From: Hydra vulgaris
Lineage: Eukaryota; Cnidaria; Hydrozoa; Anthoathecata; Hydridae
NCBI RefSeq assembly: GCF_038396675.1
Contig: NC_088921.1
Location: forward strand, 46,887,001-46,951,000
Direction: 5' to 3'
DNA length: 64,000 nt
In this document: positions 54,130 through 64,000 of the stretch, in pieces
Layout of the letters: every line of letters starts with the position of its first letter
How positions within the stretch are numbered: position 1 is the stretch's first letter
The notes under the pieces: model-generated
What the model was told of the DNA's origin: nothing
What the model saw: only the letters and a program-made list of their open reading frames with translations
The model's database searches: none
Program-made: the position numbers and the translations under genes

Positions 54130-55185
54130 AAAGGCTTTTTTTGTTCGTGCGTTTTCATATCCATATTGCATAATGTGTATATTGTCAATATATGACCAGG
54201 TAATTGAAAATATTTTAAGAAGCTAGAGCTTGATGTCAAAAAGAAAAAGGGGACTTTCATATTAATTTTACATATTATATTAACATTACTCATGTAAAAT
54301 TTGTATTAGAATGCAATACTTTAAGTATTTATTTAAAGTTAAACCAAACTCTAAATATATTTAGGGTTTTATATATTTTCATAAAGTAATAAAAATATGT
54401 TTAGTTTATTTTTTTTTATTAAGAATAAAAAAGGTACTACTTCAGATAATGTTAGATTAGTTTAAGTAACTTAAGCGTACAAATCGAAAAGTTTCGAAGT
54501 ATTGAAGTATATAGTTTCAAAGTATCGAAAATATAGTTTCGAAGTATCGAAGCATATAGTTGATATATTTATTCAGAGGTTATAAAAGTATATAAGGAAA
54601 AGTAAAAACTTAAATATTGACCCTATGCGCTTCAAAAGATTAAAAAAGATCTACTTGTGATTTTATTATTTCCATAATATATGGATTGCGCGCGATTACT
54701 TAGAAAATTCTTTATCCACTCATTTGACATTTCTTTTATGACGTACATGCTAAGTGTTTTTGCTAATATTTTGTATCAACTTTGACTAGTGCATCAGAAA
54801 GGTCAATAAATGCATCTAAAGTTAAACTTTGTTTAGTTAAAGTGTTTTATAAATTTATACTGTTTTAAAAAAGGAAATTTATGTATTCAAAAAAAACATA
54901 CAATCTATTTACGTAATCTTAAAAATATTTAAGAAAATGCAGAATAATAAATCATATTATTGAAAACTATTTGGCGATATAAGGGCGATATTTGGCGATA
55001 TAAGGGCGATATTTGGCAACAAGGGCTGCAACGATTACTAACGTAGCTCATCTAGGTTGTAATTAATAGATTTAAATATTTGCTATTTAAACTAGAATAT
55101 TTTGTTAAACTAGTATTGATACGTTATAATGATATTGAAACAACAAAAGAATAAAATAATTTGAAGCAAAGGATACAAATACACT
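54130..55185. other. Gene-free AT-rich interval with small tandem repeats
   Basis: It contains degenerate GTTTCGAAGTATCGAAGTAT-type repeats (about 54490-54560) and 2.5 copies of GGCGATATAAGGGCGATATTT (about 54970-55015). No exon was recognised. Confidence 0.5.
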
Positions 55186-55189
55186 TAAC

Positions 55190-55742
55190 AATAACAACAA
55201 ACTAGAATATGTAGCGACTCCGACAGCTGGTGGGTTTAATTCTTAATGTAAATATATGATTTAGGAAATATCTCAGCTATAATGTAACTAAACTAAAATA
55301 TTATGATTTATTATGAGAAGAATTTATTAAACGTTCCTTTAAGGAAATGTTAAGTAAAATACTTTCATAATCCAAAGTTTCAAAATCCTAGTTTTAAATT
55401 GGATAATAAAGCGAAAATATGTAATTACCCCAGTGGGAAATGGGCTAGAGGCTTTCAAGCTAACTTTTATATTGAACAAATTTTTTTATTTTGTGTAGCG
55501 GAGTCGCTAAACAAAATCGCGACTGCGACTCCAATTGTAAAACTTCTCGGTATTGCACGTGCATGTACAAAATATTTAACCTTCAAAGAATTTTATTAAC
55601 ATTTGGCAAAAAAAAACTTTTTAATTATCGCGAAATATTTTTTTAAAGAATTCAAAGAATTTTTCAAAAATATTGCTTTGGAGTCGGAGTTGGAGTCGGA
55701 GTCGGAGTTGGTACTTTTTTTTTACGACTCCACACCCCTGGT
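55190..55742. mobile_element. hAT-like non-autonomous remnant (tentative)
   Basis: The complement of the right end reads CAGGGGTGTGGAGTCG, a terminus typical of hAT elements, followed by repeats of GAGTCGGAGT. Related GCGACTCC motifs occur at 55205 and 55500-55530. The left end and target duplication could not be fixed. Confidence 0.45.
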
Positions 55743-56253
55743 ACCAGGCTTTAAATTCCTGGAAGTCTTTCAATAATTAAACTCTTGAAATCAATAATAA
55801 AACTCAAGAAGAAAAATGTTTATTAATTTAACTATAACTTAATAATAAGTTAATAATATGCAACCAAGTAAAAAATTTATCCTTCATAAAAATATTAAAT
55901 GAAGTTACAATACAAGTATACACAAAAAAAAAATGCATAATAAAATCCAGATCTTTTGCATACAATTTTAAAATTTAATGAAAACATAACTTTGAAGTGG
56001 ATGAGTACAAAAAAAAACAGAAAAAAACACGAAACAAAAATATAAAAATAAAAATTTTAATCAATATAAACAATTATGAAGATCTAATAATAAAAAGATA
56101 AAACTTCAAAAATTTTCAAGCAGTTTTTTTCCCCCTCCAAGTCTGCTTATCTCAGCCAAATAAAATGAAATGTAATATTAGGTGTGTTTAAATATCCTAA
56201 TAACACGATAAAGTAGAATAAACATCAACTTACTTCATAGTCTATGAAGTTAG

Positions 56254-56310
56254 CCGAGAAATGCAATAAGATTATTCTATGACATAGAATGATCTGATTA
56301 CATTTCTCGG
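56254..56310. repeat. 28-bp-arm hairpin
   Basis: CCGAGAAATGCAATAAGATT.. (56254-56281) pairs with 56283-56310 at 25 of 28 positions with a single-base loop. A second small palindrome CTTCATAG.CTATGAAG lies just upstream (56232-56249). Confidence 0.85.
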
Positions 56311-56504
56311 TTAAAAATTAACAATACTAATTTGTAGTTAGTTACAGGTTGCAAGTTAAGATATTTGTAAACATTTTTTCATACTAATTTATATATATAA
56401 TATTTATACCTACTAATAAACATTATTTTAATAAAATTTATTTTATCAACTATAAAATCTTTAAAAAATTTTTTGAATATCAAGTGACAAATAAATAAAG
56501 GTTT

Positions 56505-56640
56505 TTATAACAGAACAGCAAATTTATGGAACACATTAGCATTGGAAATCGTCAATTCAACAAATGTAAACAATTTCAAGAGCAAGTAGACTTATATTTA
56601 GCGTCAAAAGTTAACTTAAAAATTACTTTTGTTTAAATTT
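56505..56640 (+). pseudogene. LINE RT extreme C-terminal fragment
   Basis: Reads FYNRTANLWNTLALEIVNST then NVNNFKSK and a stop, matching the end of plus-strand LINE RTs (..R....WN.LP......S...FK..L). It could be the displaced 3' end of the LINE at 52916-53905. Confidence 0.6.
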
Positions 56641-57001
56641 TTTGGATTGAATTATTGTTTATTATTAAAAGCTGTCAAAGTGAGTTTTTAATTCACTTGC
56701 TGTTAACGCAGCTACACTTATAACTACTATTAATATTGCTATGACATCTACATTCTAACATATAAGATAAAGCTTTCATTAAAAAATAGTTTCTTTTAAA
56801 TCAAATATTAAAATATACATTTTTTTTTTTTTATTGCTGTCAATTTTCTGAAAAGTAGTCAAAAAGTTACATAGAAACATCAGAGATAAACTCAGATTTA
56901 TCTTTTACTTTATTTATAAAAAAATTCCACAAATATTCCTTAGTATATTAGGTCCATATTTAGTTAGAGATTTTAAAGATAATTCATTATTTTAGGTTTA
57001 A

Positions 57002-59786
57002 GGTGGCACACAACTGAAAAAAAGCAAGTTTTTTGAAAAAAATCAATTTTTAGATTTTTGGGTATTTTGATTCTATAACCATTCCTTGAACATATAAAAA
57101 AAAAATTAGTCTCAAAAATGATATAAAAGTTGATTTAATATCATTTTAGTAGATGACACTTGAAAATAAATTCCCTAACAACGCCTTAGCAACCATCAGT
57201 CATAGGAGTTTTTCTGAATTCAAAACAGTAAAACACCATCACAAACTTGGTTTTAATTTGTTATACGCAGACTCTTGTTAGTTTTCAGTTTTAAAAGTCA
57301 TAATTCAAAATTTTATTTACGAACAAGAGTGTTTTTAATCTGTTAATGTTAGTCTTTTATACTGTAACTTTTCTCTCATTTTATACCAAATAATTTAAAA
57401 ATTGATTTCAATTTAGTTGGAATAAAGTTGTTTTTAAATGAATAAACAAGGAAATAAAACTAAACAAAATTTATCAAGAAGGATAAAACGAAAATGGAAT
57501 GGTGTTGTTGGAAATAAAAAATCATCTTCTTCTTACATCTTATCATCGACGATGACATCGTCCACAACTCAAGCAGCAAGTAGCTGTTCTAGTGAAAGGA
57601 AAATCAAACCCAACTACTCGAATACATTTGATTCTGGAAAAGATAACTATTTTGTTTTTATTAATTTTTCAATTCTTAAAGAACTTATAGCTAAAACTGC
57701 ATGCAACAACTGCTTTCAGCCATTACTTTTAACAGATGTTGATTCCAGTAGAAAAGGATTTGCACATTTGTTTCAATTAAAATGTGAACACTGTGATTAT
57801 GTTAAAAGATTTAATTCATCAAACAAATCAATAAATGCTAAATTTGATGCAGTAACAGCTAACTCACCATATGATGTTAATATTCGTGCAATAATAGCTT
57901 TTCGAGAAGTAGGCTGTGGTTATGGAGCTATAAAAACATTTTCATCTTGCATGAACTTAAAATGTATATCTGAAAATGGATTTCAAAAATTAAACAAAAC
58001 TATTATGGTAGCTTATAAAAGTGCTTCAGAGAAAAGTATGTTATTAGCGACTAAGGACTCTAAAAAAGTTGACATTGCTCAGGATATACCATGTGTAAGA
58101 GTTTCAATTGATGGTACATGGCAGAAACGCGGTCACAATTCATTGCACGGTGTAGTTACTGCGATTTCTGGGGATAAATGCATTGATATTGAAGTTTTGT
58201 CTAAGTACTGCATGGGCTGTAAAATGTGGAACAGTAAAAAAGGAACTCCAGAATATCAGTGTTGGATAATTGATCATCAATGTGAAATAAATCACAAATC
58301 TTCGTCTGGAAGTATGGAGTCTGCAGGAGCAGTAACAATTTTTAATCGCTCGGTTAAAAAAAATAATCTAATTTATAAAGAGTTTCTAGGTGATGGATAC
58401 ACTTCTTCATTCAAAGATGTCAAAAACTCAAACCCTTACCAGGATTTTGACATCACTCCAATAAAACTTGAATGTGTAGGTCATGTGCAAAAAAGATTGG
58501 GTACACGACTTAGAAATTTAGTCAAAGCACACAAAGGCACTAAAACACCTTTATCAGGTAGAGGTAACCTAACAGAAAAATGTATAAATTCTATGCAAAA
58601 CTATTATGGCATGGCCATTCGTCAAAATGTCAACAACTTGTATGCTATGAAAAAGGCAGTTTATGCTATTTTATTTCATTTTACCAACTTTGAAAACCAG
58701 CAAATGCAACATCAGTTTTGCCCAAGAGGATTGGCAAGTTGGTGCAAATATTGGGCTCTAAATAATACAAATTACAAATCAAAATCATGTATACCTATCT
58801 GGATTAAGAATCTTATTTTACCAATCATCAAGGATCTTCAGGCTGATGATCTTCTAATTAAATGTTTGCATGGAACGACGCAAAATGCCAATGAAGCATT
58901 AAATTCTATTATATGGTCTCGCATACCAAAGCACACATTTGTTAGTAAGTCTACAATTGAAATGGGAACATACTCAGCAGTGCTGCATTATAATGATGGT
59001 GCTAATGGTGTATTAGAAGTTTTAAAATACTTTGGCTTGAGTGGAATTGTTACATTAGCTTCGTCAAGTAAAGTTGACAAAACCAGAATTCGACATATGA
59101 AGTCAAAGTCAACGGATAAAAGTAAAATGCAGAGAAAAAAAATAAGAGCAGTTAAAAAAGGTTTCATAGACGATCAGCAAATAAAAGAAACAACTGATAG
59201 TTACATCTCTGGTGGATTTTGATAATTTCTATGTTGTTATATATTTTTTTCTTATTTTTGCTTTTTTCTCAATATGTATTTTTTTAAACTTTGAAACACA
59301 TTTTCTCATTAACAAAACAGAATTACATAATACAATTTTCAGGATTTGTTTATCATAATATAATACTTCATTTAACCCTCAGAATTTTCATAAAAAGTTA
59401 TAGAAAGTGAAATATTGATGTTTATAGTGCTGAATTTATTGATATTTCATATATATATTAGGTGATTTTGTTAGAAATGCAATATTTCATGAAATAATTT
59501 AAATTATAAAAATTCCCACGGTCAAACAGGGTGAAATATGATTAGGAAGCTATGTTCAAAATTTTAGTTTCAGTAGTTGAGGCAAAATTAAGTTATTAGG
59601 TTTTGAAGATTTACTAAAAACACATGTTTTACAACCCATTTTTGGCCATTATGGATAATAAAATTAATTAAAAAAAAAAATTATCTGTTTTTTATTTTAT
59701 TTTAATATAAAATAATTGTCATTAAAAAAAAAAAAATCAAAATTTTGATTATTTACAAAAAAACTTGTTTTCAGTTGTGTGCCACC
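57002..59786 (+). mobile_element. Kolobok/Mutator-like DNA transposon with TTAA duplications, intact
   Basis: The left terminus GGTGGCACACAACTGAAAAA and the complement of the right terminus GGTGGCACACAACTGAAAAC form TIRs of about 20 bp. TTAA flanks both ends (56998-57001 and 59787-59790). The interior has one intact 594-codon transposase frame and AT-rich flanks. TTAA duplication is characteristic of the Kolobok and piggyBac superfamilies; the protein is not piggyBac-like. Confidence 0.92.
57438..59222 (+). CDS. Kolobok/Mutator-like transposase, 594 aa
   Basis: An intact frame from the ATG at 57438. A basic Ser-rich N-terminus is followed by a zinc-ribbon-like pair C89-x2-C92 ... C116-x2-C119. 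Next is the core VRVSIDGTWQKRGHNSLHGV (D225), LSKYCMGCKMWN, NHKSSSGSMESAGAVTIF, FLGDGYTSSF (D319), ECVGHVQKRLGTRLRNLVKA and TQNANEALNSIIWSRIPK (E486). These blocks match proteins that databases tend to call Mutator-like transposase; combined with TTAA duplications I place it nearer Kolobok. D225, D319 and E486 are my candidates for the catalytic triad. The C-terminus is Lys-rich. It would perform cut-and-paste transposition in the nucleus. An acceptor-like TTTCAATTTAG just upstream leaves room for a non-coding 5' exon. Confidence 0.88.
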   Translation: MNKQGNKTKQNLSRRIKRKWNGVVGNKKSSSSYILSSTMTSSTTQAASSCSSERKIKPNYSNTFDSGKDNYFVFINFSILKELIAKTACNNCFQPLLLTDVDSSRKGFAHLFQLKCEHCDYVKRFNSSNKSINAKFDAVTANSPYDVNIRAIIAFREVGCGYGAIKTFSSCMNLKCISENGFQKLNKTIMVAYKSASEKSMLLATKDSKKVDIAQDIPCVRVSIDGTWQKRGHNSLHGVVTAISGDKCIDIEVLSKYCMGCKMWNSKKGTPEYQCWIIDHQCEINHKSSSGSMESAGAVTIFNRSVKKNNLIYKEFLGDGYTSSFKDVKNSNPYQDFDITPIKLECVGHVQKRLGTRLRNLVKAHKGTKTPLSGRGNLTEKCINSMQNYYGMAIRQNVNNLYAMKKAVYAILFHFTNFENQQMQHQFCPRGLASWCKYWALNNTNYKSKSCIPIWIKNLILPIIKDLQADDLLIKCLHGTTQNANEALNSIIWSRIPKHTFVSKSTIEMGTYSAVLHYNDGANGVLEVLKYFGLSGIVTLASSSKVDKTRIRHMKSKSTDKSKMQRKKIRAVKKGFIDDQQIKETTDSYISGGF

Positions 59787-59845
59787 TTAAAGACTTTTTG
59801 AAAATCAAAAATGTTAATTTTTACAAGAAAAAATACGATATCTCA

Positions 59846-60157
<312 letters not shown>

Positions 60158-60202
<45 letters not shown>
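60158..60202. repeat. (TA)n microsatellite
   Basis: About 22 TA units, right border of the hammerhead unit. Confidence 0.97.
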
Positions 60203-60205
<3 letters not shown>

Positions 60206-60859
60206 CATTTCAAAATCTCAAGCTAAAACGAAAGATATAAATGGAAGTATCAATTTGAAATGTAAAGCTATGTGTATAAAAGAGGTAACATAGTGGTTTA
60301 TCGAGCATCTTATTGTTGACTTATTTATCATGATTTAGATAATACAAAGAATGTGTAAAAATACATATATTGTTCCATGAACTAAAAATATAACTTATAT
60401 TTTAACGTATTAACACATTGTAGCATTTTCTTTTTGTCCAATTATGCCATGAACCTTGGTTACTTAACTGCATGTTTTAGTGTAGACTGAACCAAACGTA
60501 AAAATATTTCAGTCTACTCGACATTTAGTTTTGATAGTCGCGCAAACAGTTCGCGTTGGGAGATTTTTGGCCAAAAAGTAACGCCGTGTTTATTTTAACA
60601 GACTTTTTGTGTTTGGTTCAATTTATTAGTATTATGCCATATCGTTAGGTGCGGAACTGTCTGCAAATGTCGGTTCATAGATCTGTTGACATTTGATGTA
60701 TTAATACATTTTTGAAAAAAAATTAATTTTTTTGGGTTTGCTTTGTTTGATTCTAATTTATGTAATCATGAAAAGTTCATCAGATGTAAGATATTCTGCT
60801 AACTTTCGCTTAATTCTCGGCCCATGTTGTGATTTACAGAAACCCTATAAAATGAATAC

Positions 60860-63800
60860 GAAAGTCTTTTTGAAAACATTTCAGATAAGGTTTTTATAAT
60901 AAATGATCAAAAAACTTTTGATAAATATAACCTTGACAAAAACTTTATTGATAACTTTTCATTAATGAATATGGAAACACCTTACATGTTTCCAGATGAA
61001 ATAAATAAGTATTTAAAAGATGTTAATCCTTATGAGAGCCTTTCTCTTGTTCATCTTAATATTAGAAGTGCTAAAGCAAATTTTGAAAACATTAAAATAT
61101 TCTTAGAGGAAAGCAATTTTATTTTTAATATTATTTGTTTAAGCGAAACATGGTTAACTGATGACAAAGTTAACGAAAGCACGCTTTTTCAATTAAATAA
61201 CTATGAAGGAGTGCATTTGCAGAGGAAATCGAAAAAAGGAGGCGAGGGTGTTGTAATTTACATCAAAAATAATTTGCGGTATAAATTACGAAACGACCTA
61301 TGCATATCTGATTACGACAGGGAATTTGTTTCTATTGAAATCATTAACAATGATTCTAAAAATACCTTAATATCATGCTGTTATAAATCGACACAAACAT
61401 CAACAGAAATATTCTCAAATCATCTTCAAAATATTATTTTGAAAAGCTTCCAAGAAGAAAAAAAATTATTTACCCTAGGAGATTTTGATCTTAATGCTCT
61501 AAATTATGAAAATAATAAAGAAACACAAAGTTATTACAATAATTTATTTCGATTTGGTGTAATTGCTCTTATAAATGAACCAACGCGAATTACAAAAAAT
61601 TGGCAACACTAATAGATAATATACTAACAAATTCTTTATTTGAAATCTCCTTAAAGAAAGGAGTAATTAAAACATCTATATCGGATCACATTCCGATATT
61701 TGTTTTAATAAATACCTCAAATAAAATTAAAATAAATAAAAAAAACAATCACAAGCCGGCATTTATGTTTGAATAGCAAGGTTAACTTTAAAAGTGAGTT
61801 AGCCAATATTGACTGGTCAGATTAAGAATCCTTAAATGGTACCAATTCAATGTAAAATACGTTAATAGATATTTTTTTATTTCTTTATGATAAACACTTC
61901 CCCAAAGTAGTAAAAACAATCAAATTTAAAGACATAAATTCACGTTGGTTGAGTAAAGTTCTTAAAAAATTATCTAAGCGGAAACAACGATTATATATAA
62001 AGTACCTTAAAAAAAATGCAATAAAACAAAATCGGAATACAAGAATTATGCAAGTCTCTTTGAGAAATGTAAAAAGACCGCTAAAGCTAGTTATTATTAT
62101 AAACTACTTGAAAAGTGTCAAACAGATTCTTGGAAAACATGGCAATTTTTAAATGAAATTATTGGTAAACCAAAAATTAATAAACCGTGCTTTCCTAAAA
62201 CTATAAAAATCAACCACAAAACAATTGATGATGAAAACATCATTGCAAATGAGTTTAACAACTTCTTTATTAATATAGGATCTAAACTTGCATTCCAAAT
62301 TCATAGTGTAAATAAATCTTTTGATAAATATTTAGATCGTAATAAAAATGAATTGAATAACAAAAAACTAACCATGTTAGAATTTGACAATGCTTTTAAA
62401 AGCCTAAAAAGAAACAAAGCAACCGGAATCGACGATATTAATAGCAACATAGTAATTAACTGCCAAAACGAGCTTTATTTAAAATACTTAAACACTCTTT
62501 AAAGGAAGGTATCTTTCCTGAAAAACTGAAAACTGCGAAAGTAAAACCTATTTTTAAATCAGGAGATACAAGTGAAATAGGCAATTACTGACCACTATCA
62601 ATACTTTCTACATTCTCAAAGATACTTGAGAGAATTATGCACAATAGAGTATATACTTTTTTTAAAAAAAATAATTTTATTTACTCCAAGCAATTCGGTT
62701 TTCAAAAAAATCCATCAACTGAACACGCAATCCTTCACCTAGTTGATGAAATAAAAAACTCTTTTACAAACGGAGAAGTTACATTAGGTGTATTTATACG
62801 TATCTCTAAGGCTTTTGATACAGTCGACCACAAAATGTTATTATAAAAGCTTAACTGTATGGCTTAAGGGGTAGAATGAACAAATGGATAGAAAGCTACT
62901 TAGGTAAACGTGTGCAATCTATATACTATGAATTTAAAACTCTCTAATTCTTCTATATTAAAGTGTGGTGTTCCTCAGGGTTCAATACTTGGGCCTTTGC
63001 TTTTTTTAATCTATGTTAACGACCTCTATCGGGCATCAAAAAGAACTTTAACTATAATATTTGGTGATGATAGCAACTTTTTTATCTCCGGATAAATTAT
63101 AAACGAACTGTGCGTAGAAATGAATCAAGAATTAGAAAAAATTTCTGGATGGTTTAGAGCAAATAAACTTTCTATTAACTCAAGTAAAACAAAGTTTTCT
63201 TTATTTCATCCTTCTTATAAAAAAAAGAAATCGAATCTTTTCTTCCAAAATTGTTTATTGAAAATAGAGAAATAAGTAGGGACAATGTTACTAAATATTT
63301 AGGTGTTTTTATTGACGAAAATCTAAATTGGAATAAACATATCGCCTATTTAGGTAGTAAAATATCTAAAAGTATCGGAATAATATACCGATCACGTCAT
63401 TTATTAAAAAAACCGTTACTCAAACAAATCTACTATAGCTTTGTTCAAAGTTATTTAAATTACGGTAATACAGCATGGGGTAGTACTTATAAAAGCAAAC
63501 TAGAACCTCTCTATCGTAAACAGAAGCATGCTATACGAGTAATTAATTTTAAAAATAAAAAAGAACACACAAAGCCTCTTTTTCAACAGATGTCTTTACA
63601 TTTGTTTGAACATTGTTTGAACTAAATATATATAATGTTCTAAGTCTTATGTATAATAGCAAAATGCAAAAAAACTCCTTCAATTTTCTAGAGTCTTTAT
63701 AAACAAAAGCCAGAGTATAAATACCTGTTGCGCTCTAATAGTACCCTTTTAGCGCCTTCATGCAAAAGTTTGAGCAATTTAAAATTACTTATCGTGCACC

Positions 63801-63890
63801 TCATATTTGGAATAAGTATTTATTTTTTTAATCAAAATAATATTGACTTTGAAAATTTAAATGGCTTTAAAAAAAACTATTAAAAAGAGT
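60860..63890 (+). pseudogene. Decayed CR1-like LINE (endonuclease and RT), plus strand
   Basis: Endonuclease frame 60965-61612: VHLNIRSAKANFENIKIFLE, CLSETW, LGDFDLNAL (GDFN changed to GDFD), then a frame break within the S-D-H region (SDHIPIF survives near 61683). Linker fragments RLYIKYLKKN and IIGKPKINKP follow. RT pieces are FKSLKRNKATGIDDINSNIV, NY-stop-PLSILSTFSKILERI, QFGFQKNPSTEHAILHLVDE, FIRISKAFDTVDHKML, CGVPQGSILGPLLFLIYVND, IIFGDDSNFF (FGDD in place of FADD) and YLGVFIDENLNWNKHI. Many stops and shifts. It is a relative of the intact ORF2 at 49.8-52.9 kb. The 3' stem-loop is not visible before the window ends. Confidence 0.88.
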
Positions 63891-64000
63891 ATTTTAAAGT
63901 ATAAAAATTTACTTACTAATTTTTTCTAAATTTGTTTACTGCTAGCTTCTTATATAAACTCTTATTTTTTAATATACTTAAATATATTTTTCAAACGCGT

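Overview
The window looks like nuclear DNA of a cnidarian, most probably Hydra. It is very AT-rich, has long (TA)n arrays, short GT-AG introns, and a dense mixed transposon load: CR1-like LINEs, Penelope-like, hAT, pogo, Kolobok-like, Tc1 and Harbinger elements and a tRNA-derived SINE. The species is inferred from this composition only; no marker gene fixes it.

Three host-type genes are well supported. (1) A single-exon ankyrin-repeat protein lies on the minus strand at 1134-2279. (2) A two-exon minus-strand gene at 10276-16103 encodes a predicted secreted, disordered, cysteine-free protein of about 1835 residues; the signal-peptide exon at 16061-16103 joins the long exon in frame. (3) A two-exon secreted cystatin lies on the plus strand at 39269-39815, with a TATA-like box upstream. 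A fourth, broken multi-exon coding region of unknown function lies at 31568-32900 (minus).

Layout: 0-5.6 kb ankyrin gene and AT-rich DNA with an 18-bp tandem repeat; 5.6-8.7 kb a complete pogo-type element with TA target duplications; 10.3-16.1 kb the large secreted-protein gene; 17.9-22.9 kb LINE tail, SINE and a LINE with ORF1, endonuclease and RT; 23.1-25.8 kb a hAT element with a perfect 8-bp target duplication and a nested LINE tail; 26-31 kb minisatellites, hairpins, a hammerhead-ribozyme motif, a Penelope relic and a Tc1 relic split by a SINE; 31.5-38 kb the unknown pseudogene, LINE tail, SINE and MITE-like sequence; 39.3-39.8 kb cystatin; 42.6-46.4 kb Harbinger relic, a Penelope-like element with inverted terminal repeats and a small MITE; 46.8-54.1 kb nested LINEs, including one intact 1024-residue endonuclease/RT ORF inserted into an older LINE of opposite orientation; 57.0-59.8 kb an intact Kolobok/Mutator-like transposon bounded by TTAA; 59.8-60.2 kb a hammerhead-ribozyme hairpin unit between two (TA)n arrays; 60.9-63.9 kb a decayed LINE.

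The most interesting signals are RNA-level. There are two hammerhead-like ribozyme motifs and one degenerate relic, associated with (TA)n arrays or a Penelope element. There is also a 3'-terminal stem-loop shared by several LINE tails, with compensatory base changes, that also appears at the 3' end of the tRNA-derived SINE. That suggests the SINE is mobilised by the LINE machinery. Many open frames in the window are antisense shadows or (TA)n translations and are omitted.
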